Shown here: in pieces, positions 17,273-25,303 of the stretch
Numbering within the stretch: the first letter of the stretch is position 1
How the letters are laid out: each line of letters begins with the position of its first letter
Assembly: GCA_913060515.1 (NCBI GenBank)
Contig: CAJXRZ010000055.1
Location: forward strand, 1-39,854
Source: an uncultured Pseudomonadota bacterium
GTDB lineage: Bacteria > Myxococcota_A > UBA796 > CAJQPC01
Direction: 5' to 3'
Length of the DNA: 39,854 nt
Program-made: the position numbers and the translations under genes
The notes under the pieces: generated by a model
Database searches by the model: none
Told to the model about the DNA's origin: nothing
What the model saw: the letters and a program-made list of their open reading frames with translations, nothing else

Positions 17273-17940
17273 GCATCGCTGAGTCCATCGCCCAGGTGCA
17301 GGCCCAGATCCGGGCCGCAGAGGCCGCCGCAGGGCGCGCCCCAAAGAGCGCAACGCTCATCGCTGTGAGCAAGACCAAGCCGCTCTCGGCCATTCAGGAG
17401 GCGATGGCGGCGGGCCAGGTCAGCTTCGGGGAGAACTACGCCCAAGAGCTCCGAGACAAGGCCAATGAGCTGGAAGGGCAGCAGGTCAACGGCGTGCCGC
17501 TGGACTGGCACTTCATCGGCAGCCTGCAGCGCAACAAGGTCAAGTATGTCGTGAACCGGGCCAGTCTGATCCACGGCGTGGACTCCCTGCGACTGGGGCA
17601 AGCCATCAGCGACCGTGCCAGCGGCCAGCAGGGCATCCTGGTCAGCGTCAACATGGGCGGGGAGGGGTCCAAGTCTGGGGTTCCCATCGAGTCAGCCCTG
17701 GCCTTGTGCAAAGAGCTGGCGGTGTTGCCAGGTCTGGCGCTGCGGGGGCTGATGTGCATTCCGCCACCAGAGGCCGGAAACTGGTTCCAGGATCTGGCTG
17801 AGCTTGCAGCCGAGGGCCGCCGCCAGGGGCTTCCGCTCACCGAGCTGTCCATGGGCATGAGCGCTGACTTTGAGGATGCGGTCGCCCATGGCGCCACCTT
17901 GGTCCGGGTAGGCAGTCGGCTCTTTGGCGCCCGCGGCTGA
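17269..17940 (+). CDS. yggS: YggS/PLPBP family pyridoxal phosphate homeostasis protein
   Basis: PLP-binding protein that controls free pyridoxal phosphate and amino-acid balance, cytoplasmic. The 223-residue alanine-racemase-like barrel has the Schiff-base lysine in 'AVSKTKP' (K35), 'FGENYAQELRDK', 'WHFIGSLQRNK' and the C-terminal 'LSMGMSADFEDAVAHGATLVRVGSRLFGAR', with the phosphate-binding Ser and Arg. It is often linked to proC and yggT; here it ends the glutamate dehydrogenase run, so all five genes are probably co-transcribed. A PLP-homeostasis gene beside glutamate catabolism is functionally sensible but not proof of a link. Confidence 0.95.
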   Translation: MSIAESIAQVQAQIRAAEAAAGRAPKSATLIAVSKTKPLSAIQEAMAAGQVSFGENYAQELRDKANELEGQQVNGVPLDWHFIGSLQRNKVKYVVNRASLIHGVDSLRLGQAISDRASGQQGILVSVNMGGEGSKSGVPIESALALCKELAVLPGLALRGLMCIPPPEAGNWFQDLAELAAEGRRQGLPLTELSMGMSADFEDAVAHGATLVRVGSRLFGARG

Positions 17941-17965
17941 AGCGCCTGGGTCAGCTTGCGCTCAG
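17937..17965. terminator. Hairpin between convergent operons, possible terminator
   Basis: CTG-(A)-AGCGC (17937-17945), 12-nt loop, GCGCT-CAG (17958-17965): an 8-bp GC-rich stem with one bulged A. It spans the gap between yggS and the convergent PEGA gene. No U-tract is present on either side, so its role as a terminator is a guess. Confidence 0.3.
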
Positions 17966-19770
17966 AAGCGGAAGATGATGCGCTGAGCCTGGCCCGAGTC
18001 GACGCGCACGGTGCGGACCTGAGCCCGCTTTCCAGGCGCGACAGCCTTGAAGGTGTGCTCGCCTGGGGGCAACTCGATTCGCTCAAGGGGAGTCTGGCCC
18101 AAGTTCTTGCCGTTCAAGAAGATGACCGCGCGCGGCTCTGCTCGAATGTTCAAGAAGCCAGGGTCGATGGCCATGGGATCCGCCTCCCCCTCGGGGGTGG
18201 GGTCCTCGCCCGGCAGCCCGGAGCCCAACTCGGGGGTCTCGGGGAGCTCCGGTGGGGTGTCCACGACGGCAGGGGGCTCTGGATCCTGCACAGGATCGGG
18301 CACCTTCTCGGGCAAGGCGGGCAGCTCTGCGCTGGGAGGAACCATGACCTGGGGTGGGTCGGCGTCCGGAGAGGGAGTGCGCTGAGAGAGCAGGACAAAG
18401 GCTGCGATGATGAGAAGGATGACCAGGCTGACGCCGCCGCCAAGCATCGCTGCCCTGCGGCGCTTCTCGGCCTCCCTCTCTTGACGGGTCTTGCCCAGGA
18501 AGCTTGGCGCTTCCTTGGGGGCGCGCGCTGGCAGAGGAGAGACCTTTCCCTGTTGGCTGTTCTCGTCCCCGACGCGCTCTTCCCACCAGGCGCGGTTGTG
18601 GCGAGGTTCAGCCGGGGGTGGGGTGGCCTCTTCGTGCTCCTCTTCCGCGTGCCAAACGCCGGCGTCTTCTACCAGGGGGCGCGGGCTGACCCGGTGGGTG
18701 AAGCCGTCGTTGGCTTTCTCGTCACGGACAATGACGCCGCGGGGGAGCTGGTCCAGGTTGACGAGCTCCGAGGGGGGCTCCTCAAGGTCTTCCTCGTAGC
18801 TGTCCCGACGTGCCGTGATGTCGAATGGCGCGTTGTGGTCGGTGTGGTGGTCGTTCCAGGCGCTGGCATCGACATCCCCATCGCTCTGGTCTTTGCCAAA
18901 GCTGTCGGGAACGTTCTCGATGACGTTGAGGTTCGCCACACTGCGACCGGGGGCATCGAAGCCCTCATCTGCGCCGTCTTGCTCGTCTGGGACCATGTCC
19001 ATCAGACCCATGCCCGTGCTCTCGCTGGGATCTTGGAGCAGATCGAAGCCTCCGTCTGCCTCTTCCCAACTGGCCGGACCTGCGCCGCGCTGGGAGGGCG
19101 GGGGCAAGGTGATGCGACCCCGTGGGTCGTCGTTCAGCGGAGCGCGGTGCTCCGGCTCCGGCTCCGGCTCCGGGGCTGGGGGCTCGGGAGTTGGCGGCTC
19201 AGGCGCTGGTGCTGGCGGTGCTGGTGCTGGCGGTGCTGGCGGTGTTGGCGGCTGGCTGTGCGCCGAGAGCTTCTCGGCCTTGGACTTGGCCTTGGCCATA
19301 CGCAGACGCATGCTGGCGGGAAACGGCGAAAGGTCGGGTTCCGCTGGGCTGCTGGGGCGGTCCGAGAGGGAGATCCCCGCAGGTCTTGGACCACGGGCGG
19401 GTGCAGCGGCTTTCTCGGGCTCTGCCCGGGGAGCGGGCGGTGGCGTGGGCTCCGGGCGGCTCGGGAAGGGCGGAACCTCGACGGTGCCGGTCCTGGCTTG
19501 GGCGCTGGGAGCGGCCGTCGGCGTGCTCTGGGAGGAAGCCGCTTGGGCCAGACCTTGCGCTTCAACAGCCTGCTGGCCGTCGGGCTCACTGCTTGGCGCA
19601 GCGTGTGCTTTGGGCCGTGGCGCGACTGCGGCCGGCTTTGGGGTGGGCTTGGCTTTGCGCTTGGGCCGAGGCGGAGCACCCATGCCGCCCATCAAAGGGT
19701 CGGCGGGGCCGGAAAAGAGTCCTCGCTGCCGGGTGGCGCGCTTGGATGATTTCTTCTTGTCCTCAGCCAT
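17962..19770 (-). CDS. Proline-rich single-pass membrane protein with C-terminal PEGA domain
   Basis: A 602-residue protein of unknown role. Residues 1-240 are low-complexity, rich in Pro/Ala/Glu and basic at the very N-terminus (KKKSSKR). Residues 240-430 are acidic and probably disordered. One membrane helix lies at about 442-463 after a 'KRRR' stop-transfer cluster, giving an N-in, C-out topology. A second Pro/Glu-rich linker follows (464-535), then a PEGA domain (about 537-602) with 'GFLNIRAEPRAVIFLNGKNLGQTP' as its core (split here: beta strand, then NGKxLGxTP turn). PEGA domains are found in surface and cell-wall-associated proteins. It is the last gene of a coupled four-gene operon, 6 nt after the preceding stop. 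Confidence 0.85.
   Translation of the reverse strand: MAEDKKKSSKRATRQRGLFSGPADPLMGGMGAPPRPKRKAKPTPKPAAVAPRPKAHAAPSSEPDGQQAVEAQGLAQAASSQSTPTAAPSAQARTGTVEVPPFPSRPEPTPPPAPRAEPEKAAAPARGPRPAGISLSDRPSSPAEPDLSPFPASMRLRMAKAKSKAEKLSAHSQPPTPPAPPAPAPPAPAPEPPTPEPPAPEPEPEPEHRAPLNDDPRGRITLPPPSQRGAGPASWEEADGGFDLLQDPSESTGMGLMDMVPDEQDGADEGFDAPGRSVANLNVIENVPDSFGKDQSDGDVDASAWNDHHTDHNAPFDITARRDSYEEDLEEPPSELVNLDQLPRGVIVRDEKANDGFTHRVSPRPLVEDAGVWHAEEEHEEATPPPAEPRHNRAWWEERVGDENSQQGKVSPLPARAPKEAPSFLGKTRQEREAEKRRRAAMLGGGVSLVILLIIAAFVLLSQRTPSPDADPPQVMVPPSAELPALPEKVPDPVQDPEPPAVVDTPPELPETPELGSGLPGEDPTPEGEADPMAIDPGFLNIRAEPRAVIFLNGKNLGQTPLERIELPPGEHTFKAVAPGKRAQVRTVRVDSGQAQRIIFRF
19150..19255 (-). repeat. Simple-sequence repeats coding Pro-Glu and Pro-Ala runs
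   Basis: On the plus strand there are four perfect CTCCGG units (19150-19173), then a run of GCTGGCGGT and GCTGGT units (about 19205-19255). On the coding strand they give PEPEPEPE and PAPPAPAP-type segments of the PEGA protein. In-frame units of 6 and 9 bp can change number by slippage without breaking the frame. Confidence 0.75.
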
Positions 19771-19776
19771 TGAGCA

Positions 19777-20277
19777 TCAGTCTACCGCTGCCTGAAGCAG
19801 CGCGCTGACGGCTCCAGGGGGCTCGCCACCCTCGGCAAGGTCTGCGACCAGGTATTCCTTGCCCTCTTCGATCGCGATCTGCAGGCCAAGCTCGCTGGTC
19901 CAGGACTGGAGAACACCCTCCGAGATCAAGCCGCGCAGCAGGTGCAGCGCCAACTCGTCCTCCTCCTCGCTCAGGCCTCGGGTGCAGTTGTCCAGGCGTG
20001 TTCCAGCCTCGCCCACAACACCGCGGTTGACCAGCTGGTGGGCGATATCCTTGAGCAGGCCCCTGGGGGTTGGCTCACTGATTCGACCCTCTGGGAACCA
20101 CACTTCCAGTCCGATCGCATCGCGCAAGGTCTCGACCTGAGCGGCTGTGAAGCGCAGGTCGGTGGGGAGGCGTTCCAGGTTCACCAGAGCGCGTACCAGC
20201 TCAAAGGGGTGGATCTGCAGAGTGGTCGCAGCCTGTGCCACACCCATGCGCGAAAGATTGTTGAGGGAGTTGGACAT
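19777..20277 (-). CDS. Helical protein of unknown function
   Basis: 166 residues, no signal or membrane segment. The start codon overlaps the preceding stop (TGATG at 20277), so it is coupled to the coiled-coil gene. It is predicted nearly all-helical and acidic. The N-terminal part 'MGVAQAATTLQIHPFELVRAL' (11-31) has the size and pattern of a helix-turn-helix, followed by an 'LRFTAAQVETLRDAIGLE' segment as in some winged-helix or MerR-like proteins; this is a weak lead only. I do not recognise a family. Its position between the coiled-coil protein and the PEGA protein suggests it serves the same complex. Confidence 0.75.
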   Translation of the reverse strand: MSNSLNNLSRMGVAQAATTLQIHPFELVRALVNLERLPTDLRFTAAQVETLRDAIGLEVWFPEGRISEPTPRGLLKDIAHQLVNRGVVGEAGTRLDNCTRGLSEEEDELALHLLRGLISEGVLQSWTSELGLQIAIEEGKEYLVADLAEGGEPPGAVSALLQAAVD

Positions 20278-21308
20278 CAGGAATCCGCTCCGGGTACGGG
20301 GGCGTTGATGGTCTCGTCGACGCTGTCAGGGTCCAGCTCACCTTCGTGCTGGTCCATGCTGAGCTCGTCCTCCAGGTCCTCGTCACTCTCTGGGGGGGAG
20401 AGCACACTTGGCGGAAGCCAGAGGGCGTACACCTCGATCTTGGCGGCCCCAAAGTCCGGGGCATCGGCTGTGACGTCCAGAAGGCCCGTCGCGGACTCTC
20501 TCAGGTCCCCGTCGATCTCGTGGTCTCCGAGCCAGAGCTGCACGGTGAGGTTCCCATCCACGCTGGTGAAGGTGATTGGCGCGTCCGGCGCGCCCACCCG
20601 TCGGGCCAGTTCGCTGGCGGCAGCGACAACCCGGTAGGCCAACTGGCTGCTCAAGTCGTCGGGACGCTCGCCCCACTCGTAGTAGAGGCCGGAGTCCACT
20701 GGCAGCACCAAAGCGAGCGCTTGGGGAGGCCCCTCTACGGGATCTACCGAGGCCACCAAGCTGATCGCTTCCGTGTGTGTGTCCAAGGGGCGCGCGGCGC
20801 CTTCGAGCAACTCGAGAATGGGCCGGAGGCGGCGCTTGACCGCTCCGTGATGCTCCTCGATGGCCTTGCGATAGCTCGGCGGGAGCTTGGCCAGGCCCTC
20901 TTCCAGCTTGGCGAAGCCTTCGTACTCACGAACCACTTCGGCCAGCTCTGGGTCATCCAGCATGGTCTGAGCCCGACTGCGGTCAGCTGAGGACTGCTCC
21001 TGCAGCTTGGCAGCGCGGTCCTCGAGCAGGTGACGGTCCGCCTGCAAGCTGTCCATCAAGGCGCGATGAGAGCGCAGGATCTCCTTCTGGTCCAAGTTCG
21101 CTGTGCGGGTCCTGATCTGCTCCCGCAGGCCGTCCAGAGCGTCGATCTGCTTCTGCAGATCCGCGATGGCGTCTGTGAGACGGACCTCTTCTGCGTCCAC
21201 CTCGGCCAGCTGGGTGGCGGCCTCCTCCTCTTGTGCTTCGCGCCACGAGGAGACGGACTCCAGGGCAGCCAAAAGGCCAGGGGTAGACGGCTCGCTCGGG
21301 TTCATCAT
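20277..21308 (-). CDS. Coiled-coil protein of unknown function
   Basis: 343 residues, no signal peptide. Residues about 15-135 form long charged helices with heptad-like spacing ('AEVDAEEVRLTDAIADLQKQIDAL' region and 'LMDSLQADRHLLEDRAAKLQEQ'), so a coiled coil is likely. Residues 140-305 look like a mixed alpha/beta domain I do not recognise ('LALVLPVDSGLYYEWGERPDD', 'ITFTSVDGNLTVQLWLGDHE'). The last 40 residues are acidic and disordered. The start ATG overlaps the nuclease stop (ATGA) and its own stop overlaps the next start, so the three are translated together. Confidence 0.8.
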   Translation of the reverse strand: MMNPSEPSTPGLLAALESVSSWREAQEEEAATQLAEVDAEEVRLTDAIADLQKQIDALDGLREQIRTRTANLDQKEILRSHRALMDSLQADRHLLEDRAAKLQEQSSADRSRAQTMLDDPELAEVVREYEGFAKLEEGLAKLPPSYRKAIEEHHGAVKRRLRPILELLEGAARPLDTHTEAISLVASVDPVEGPPQALALVLPVDSGLYYEWGERPDDLSSQLAYRVVAAASELARRVGAPDAPITFTSVDGNLTVQLWLGDHEIDGDLRESATGLLDVTADAPDFGAAKIEVYALWLPPSVLSPPESDEDLEDELSMDQHEGELDPDSVDETINAPVPGADS

Positions 21309-21880
21309 TCGGACTCCTCACAGGCAGACCAGAGGCCGGCGCCGTTCTCGATTGCCACATCTTGTGCAGCGCGCAGGGTGTCCTCGTAACGGAGACCCTC
21401 GATGAAATCACTCTCAGCGATCAAAGGGGCGTATCCCTCGATGACCAGCTCTCGATTAATGAAGATCTTGTCCACAACTTCGTTGTCAGCGAGGGCCCAG
21501 TCCGTGGTGGAGGTGAAGATGGGTTGCTCTTCCCCTTCCTGGTCTAGGGCGACGAAGACGTAGGCCAGGTTCCGGTCGACCACGTCCACCAGGTTGTCCT
21601 CTGTGTCGAAGCGCAGCAGCACCTGGGTGCCCGCCGGCAACAGCGCCTTGGTGAAGTCGGAGGCCTCGACCCCAAAGCACTCTGGAATGGAGTTGTCGGT
21701 GAAGACCTCGGGGGTGTCGATGCCGAGCAGTCGCGTGCTCTCCTCATCCCCTTCAAACCTCACCGTGTCCCCATCGATCACCTCTGCGACGCGCACGAGC
21801 GCGTCCTTCGGGCATTCTTCGCACCCATCGAAATAGGGCACCTTGTCCTGGGATGTACAGGCGAGCAGCCAGAGCCACAT
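21305..21880 (-). CDS. Thermonuclease (SNase-like) lipoprotein
   Basis: Nuclease of the staphylococcal nuclease fold, predicted lipid-anchored. The signal is very short, MWLWLLAC (Cys8); no in-frame upstream start exists before a stop codon, and AAGGA lies 6 nt before the ATG. Catalytic residues can be aligned with S. aureus nuclease: Ca-binding D36 and D38 in 'VIDGDTV', R50 (R35) and E58 (E43) in 'TRLLGIDTPE', and R103 (R87) in 'VDRNLAYVF'. The usual 'FG.EAS.FTK' (69-78) and 'NRELVIEGYA' (142-151) are present. The site therefore looks intact. Extra Cys residues (C20, C23, C68, C187) could form disulfides. It is the first gene of the operon that runs to the PEGA protein. Confidence 0.88.
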   Translation of the reverse strand: MWLWLLACTSQDKVPYFDGCEECPKDALVRVAEVIDGDTVRFEGDEESTRLLGIDTPEVFTDNSIPECFGVEASDFTKALLPAGTQVLLRFDTEDNLVDVVDRNLAYVFVALDQEGEEQPIFTSTTDWALADNEVVDKIFINRELVIEGYAPLIAESDFIEGLRYEDTLRAAQDVAIENGAGLWSACEESE

Positions 21881-21950
21881 GAGGAGTCCTTCGTCCTTGC
21901 TGTGCTAGTCTACCGCTCTCGCGCCAACTTGCCTCCAGCCCAAGCGCCCC

Positions 21951-23384
21951 ATGTCCACGCCCAGCCCGGTCGACGCCCCCGCTGTCATCGAAGCCCATGG
22001 CTTGGGGAAGCGTTTCGACATCTACTTGAATGACCGCAGTCGCCTAGCCGAGTTCTTGGGGCGTCGCGCCCATCACCAAGAGCACTGGGCCCTGCGGGAC
22101 ATCAGCTTCAGCATTCAGCCGGGGCGGAGCTTTGGCGTGGTGGGCGGCAACGGAGCCGGCAAGTCCACCTTGCTCAAGCTCATCGCGGGCATCTCTCAGC
22201 CCACCGTCGGCACCCTGGATGTGCGGGCACCCATCTCGACCTTGTTGGACTTGGGCCTGGGCTTCCACGAGAACTTCACCGGTCGGGAAAACATCACCCT
22301 GAACTGCCAGCTCTTGGGCATGGACCGGGATGAGATCGAAGCGCGTTTGGCGGACATCATCGCTTTCGCAGAGCTCAAGGAGTTCATCGATTACCCGGTC
22401 CGCACCTACTCCTCTGGCATGTCGCTGCGGCTGGGGTTCGCCATCGCGGCCCACTTGGACAGCCAGATCTTCCTCGTCGACGAGGTCCTGGCCGTGGGGG
22501 ACCAGTACTTCCAGCGCAAGTGCGTGCGAAAGATCGAAGAATTCGTCGACCAGGGGCGAACCATCGTGCTCGTCTCCCACGACCTTCATGCGGTGCGTGC
22601 GCTGTGCACCGACGCCATCTGGCTGGACCAAGGGGAGGTACGCGCCACGGGCTCCTCCAAAGAGGTCATCGAGCGCTACATGGACGTGGACCGAGAGCAA
22701 GCCGGCATGTCTCGCCCGCGTCGTGGACCTCGGCCTGTGCCCGATGCGGCCGCGCCAGCCGCTCCAGCGCCCCAAGCCCATCTGCGCTTTGTAGCGGACA
22801 CGGACAACCCGGTTCTGCGTCGGGCCCTGCTCAGCGCCTGCCAGGTCCCGGATGCCCAGGCCCAGTACGCCGAGGTGGTCGAGACCAAGGCCTTTGAGAA
22901 CTACGACGGGGAGCGGGCGGTTCTGATTGGATCTGGAGAGGTGCGCATCCAGTCCGTTCAGCTGCTCGATGGCAAGGGGCACCCCCGAACACGTTTTCGC
23001 TCTGGCGAGGCCATGGTCATCGCGGTCACCTTCCGCACCACGGAGCCTGTGGAACGGCCCATCCTCGGCGCCGCCATTCACCGAAACGACGGGGTCTATG
23101 TCTACGGCCCCAACACGCGCTTCGACGGGGTCATGGACGGCACCTTCGACGGCATCTACACCTTCTTTCTGCACTATCCTGAGCTGAGCCTGCTCGCGGG
23201 CAGCTACCGGGTCAGCGTGGCCGTGTTCGACAAGGCGCACCTCAAGCCCCACGTCTGGCACAACCAGCTCTACGACTTTGAGGTCGCGCAGCAGAGCGAA
23301 GATCACGGGCTGGTCGCCCTGGAGCATGGCTGGGGCCTCATCACCCACCACGCTGGCCCCGCCTCCCAGCTCAAGGAAGACTGA
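21951..23384 (+). CDS. wzt: ABC transporter ATP-binding protein, Wzt type, with C-terminal glycan-binding domain
   Basis: ATPase of an O-antigen or surface polysaccharide exporter, on the cytoplasmic face of the inner membrane. Walker A GGNGAGKS (65-72), the signature 'SSGMS' (154-158), Walker B 'QIFLVDE' (172-178) and H210 are all intact, and the 'LLDLGLGFHENFTGRENI' stretch (98-115) is typical of Wzt/TagH-type ATPases. After residue 250 there is a Pro/Ala linker, then a beta-sandwich (about 310-460) like the Wzt C-terminal domain that reads the modified end of the glycan. Its membrane partner Wzm is not adjacent. The stop overlaps the glycosyltransferase start (TGATG). Confidence 0.9.
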   Translation: MSTPSPVDAPAVIEAHGLGKRFDIYLNDRSRLAEFLGRRAHHQEHWALRDISFSIQPGRSFGVVGGNGAGKSTLLKLIAGISQPTVGTLDVRAPISTLLDLGLGFHENFTGRENITLNCQLLGMDRDEIEARLADIIAFAELKEFIDYPVRTYSSGMSLRLGFAIAAHLDSQIFLVDEVLAVGDQYFQRKCVRKIEEFVDQGRTIVLVSHDLHAVRALCTDAIWLDQGEVRATGSSKEVIERYMDVDREQAGMSRPRRGPRPVPDAAAPAAPAPQAHLRFVADTDNPVLRRALLSACQVPDAQAQYAEVVETKAFENYDGERAVLIGSGEVRIQSVQLLDGKGHPRTRFRSGEAMVIAVTFRTTEPVERPILGAAIHRNDGVYVYGPNTRFDGVMDGTFDGIYTFFLHYPELSLLAGSYRVSVAVFDKAHLKPHVWHNQLYDFEVAQQSEDHGLVALEHGWGLITHHAGPASQLKED

Positions 23385-24712
23385 TGGAGCGGGTGCTCCT
23401 GGTCGGTCAAGGGCCGCTTCCGGCGCCCAGCACCCCACGGGTAAGCTTCCCCCAGCTGCGTGTGGACGGCATCCGCCGCCTGCTCTTGGAGGCGGGCCAC
23501 GAGGTGCACACCGTGCTCCTGGGGAAAGAGTCCACAGAACGGCCCCGGGACGGCGTGAGCACCCTGGACCCCCAGAGCCCCAGCTTGGCCTTGCGGATAG
23601 GCGAGATTCTGGCCGGCTTCAAGGCGACGCGGGTCATCAGCGCTGGGCCCTTCATGCCTGCGCGAATCGCTGCTCTGGCCGCCTCCGAGCGTCTGCCCCT
23701 GTTGGTGGATGTGCCGGGGGACCCCTTCGCAGAAGCCCAGGCCAAGGACGCCCAAGACCCAGAGAGCCGGGCCACCTTGGAGACCGTGGCCCTCTGGAGG
23801 CCTGTCCTGGCCCGAGCGGATGCCTTCTTGGCCATCTCCAGTGCCCAAGCCATGGCCCTTCGTGGACAGCTCGGGCTGATGGGACGCTTGGCCAGTGCGC
23901 CGCTGACCCACACCTGGGTGCGGGTGGTGCCCGTCTCCTACGACTTCGGCGCGCTCCCGGGCGCCGTCCCGCAAGGCAAGGAGCCAGGGACCCCGCTGCG
24001 GGTTCTCTTGGCCGGGGGCTTCAACACTTGGCTGGACGACCAGACCCTGCTGGAAGGCCTGCACCAAGCCATGGGCAAGCTGCCCGACATGGAGGTTCGC
24101 GTCACAGGCGGCGGCATCCCCGGGCACCATGGCGCCACTTTCGAGCGCTTCAAGGCCGGAGCCATGGGCGGACCCTTCCCCGAGCGCTTTCTCTTCCACG
24201 GTTGGGTGCCCCACGCCGCGCTGCCCTCGCTGACACAAGGGTGCCATGTGGGCCTCTGGGTGGACCGCCCTGGGCTCGAGGCCACCTTGGGCAGCCGGAC
24301 CCGTGCCCTCTTCTACACCCACCAGGGGCTGACGGTCGCTTGTACGCCACGCTGCGAGATGAGCCGGGAGCTGGCCACCATGGGGCTGGTCACCCCCCTA
24401 AAGCAAGGACGCCCCGACGAGATTGCCCGGGTTCTCGTGAAAATGGGCCAGCAGGGGGTAGGGGCCGAGCGGGTGGAGAAGACCCAGGCCTTTCTGCATC
24501 GACGCTATCGCAGTGAGAGGGCGCTCGCTCCGGTCCTAAATTGGGTCTCCACTGCCGTTCGCCTGCCGGCTCACCCCGATGTGCAAGCCCAGCTGGCCGA
24601 AGAGCTGCACCGCACCCGAGGCCAGCTCGACGCCGTCCACCAGAGCCCCACATGGAGGGTGGCCGGAAAGGCACGGCGTGTGATGGGCAAGTTGGGCCGA
24701 AAGAAGCGCTGA
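23384..24712 (+). CDS. Glycosyltransferase, GT-B fold
   Basis: 442 residues, cytoplasmic. It begins 'MERVLLVGQGPLPAP' with a GT-B N-terminal Rossmann strand. The C-terminal half has 'LRVLLAGGFNTWLDDQTLLEGL' (about 205-225) and 'FLFHGWVPHAALPSLTQGCHVGLW' (about 268-291), the usual GT4-type donor-domain elements. The tail 'LHRTRGQLDAVHQSPTWRVAGKARR' is a helix plus SPxWR motif that is often found at the ends of surface-glycan glycosyltransferases. It overlaps the wzt stop by one base, which supports a role in a surface polysaccharide. Donor and acceptor are unknown. Confidence 0.82.
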   Translation: MERVLLVGQGPLPAPSTPRVSFPQLRVDGIRRLLLEAGHEVHTVLLGKESTERPRDGVSTLDPQSPSLALRIGEILAGFKATRVISAGPFMPARIAALAASERLPLLVDVPGDPFAEAQAKDAQDPESRATLETVALWRPVLARADAFLAISSAQAMALRGQLGLMGRLASAPLTHTWVRVVPVSYDFGALPGAVPQGKEPGTPLRVLLAGGFNTWLDDQTLLEGLHQAMGKLPDMEVRVTGGGIPGHHGATFERFKAGAMGGPFPERFLFHGWVPHAALPSLTQGCHVGLWVDRPGLEATLGSRTRALFYTHQGLTVACTPRCEMSRELATMGLVTPLKQGRPDEIARVLVKMGQQGVGAERVEKTQAFLHRRYRSERALAPVLNWVSTAVRLPAHPDVQAQLAEELHRTRGQLDAVHQSPTWRVAGKARRVMGKLGRKKR

Positions 24713-24769
24713 GTGGCGGCTATGAAGTGTGGAGAAATGCGTCTTGGGCCGCAGCCGCTGAATCGCCGC

Positions 24770-25171
24770 TTAGCCGCGCTTTCTGCGCATGGCGGGCTTG
24801 CCCTTGAGCTCCCCTGAGCGCACCTTCTCTTCAAAGGCTGCGTACTCGGGGGAGTCCACCGCGTAGGCCGCGATGTGTCCCTGGCTGTCGTAGTGCAGGC
24901 CCCAGCCGTAGCGCTTGCCCAAGGCGTTGGCTCTGAAGCAAGCCCTGCCCCTGGAGAAGTAGTCGGCCTTCTCTTGGGCTGTGGGCTCCACCCCATGCTT
25001 CTCACAGAACATGCCGAAGATGAGGTCATCGGAGAGGTGCTCGTAGGGCTCCTCGCGCACGGCGAGCAAGACCTTGCCGGCGGCGGTGCTCTCCTTGGGT
25101 GCGATCCCAGTTTTGGCCGAAGAGTCGGGAGCGACCGAGATGAAAAAATCTTGGTAGTTGGTTGTGTGCAT
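24770..25171 (-). CDS. DUF6157-like protein of unknown function
   Basis: 133 residues. I prefer ATG 25171 (GGAG 7 nt upstream, typical family start MHTTNYQDFF) over a start 7 codons earlier. Family-like blocks are 'NYQDFFISVAPDS', 'PYEHLSDDLIF', 'CFRANALGKRYGWGLHYDSQGHIAAYAVDS' and a basic tail 'RRKR'. The function of this family is not known to me. It is probably cytoplasmic. It is divergent from the GNAT gene, and the shared upstream region carries two tandem dyads. Confidence 0.8.
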   Translation of the reverse strand: MHTTNYQDFFISVAPDSSAKTGIAPKESTAAGKVLLAVREEPYEHLSDDLIFGMFCEKHGVEPTAQEKADYFSRGRACFRANALGKRYGWGLHYDSQGHIAAYAVDSPEYAAFEEKVRSGELKGKPAMRRKRG

Positions 25172-25250
25172 GGGGGGACTCCAAAGCTTCAAAGCGGGGA
25201 ACCAAGCCTAATCCAGGGGGAGGCAGGCCGCAGGCGTACATCTTCCTTCT

Positions 25251-25284
25251 TGCGTAAACATGCAGAACGGTGCATAAACATGCA
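25251..25284. promoter_or_regulatory. Two tandem dyads, 20 bp apart, overlapping a promoter-like sequence
   Basis: TGCAT-AAAC-ATGCA (25271-25284) is a perfect 5+5 inverted repeat. TGCGT-AAAC-ATGCA (25251-25264) is the same with one mismatch. The two are spaced exactly 20 bp, two helical turns, so a dimer on each would sit on the same face of the DNA. A possible -35 TTGCGT (25250-25255) and -10 CATAAA (25273-25278, 17-nt spacer) for the GNAT gene lie inside them. It lies in the 132-nt gap between divergent genes, so it may control both. The regulator is not identified. Confidence 0.55.
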
Positions 25285-25303
25285 GCAAGACAGAGGAGCT
25301 CCC

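Noticed and set aside
17956-19749. A 597-codon open frame on the plus strand, opposite the PEGA protein
   Set aside because: It mirrors the real gene almost exactly. It is rich in Gly, Arg, Trp and Leu as expected from antisense of Pro/Ala/Glu codons, and has no recognisable domain.
24713-24769. Possible terminator stem (GCGGCT and AGCCGC) after the glycosyltransferase
   Set aside because: The arms are about 40 nt apart and short; no stable hairpin is convincing.
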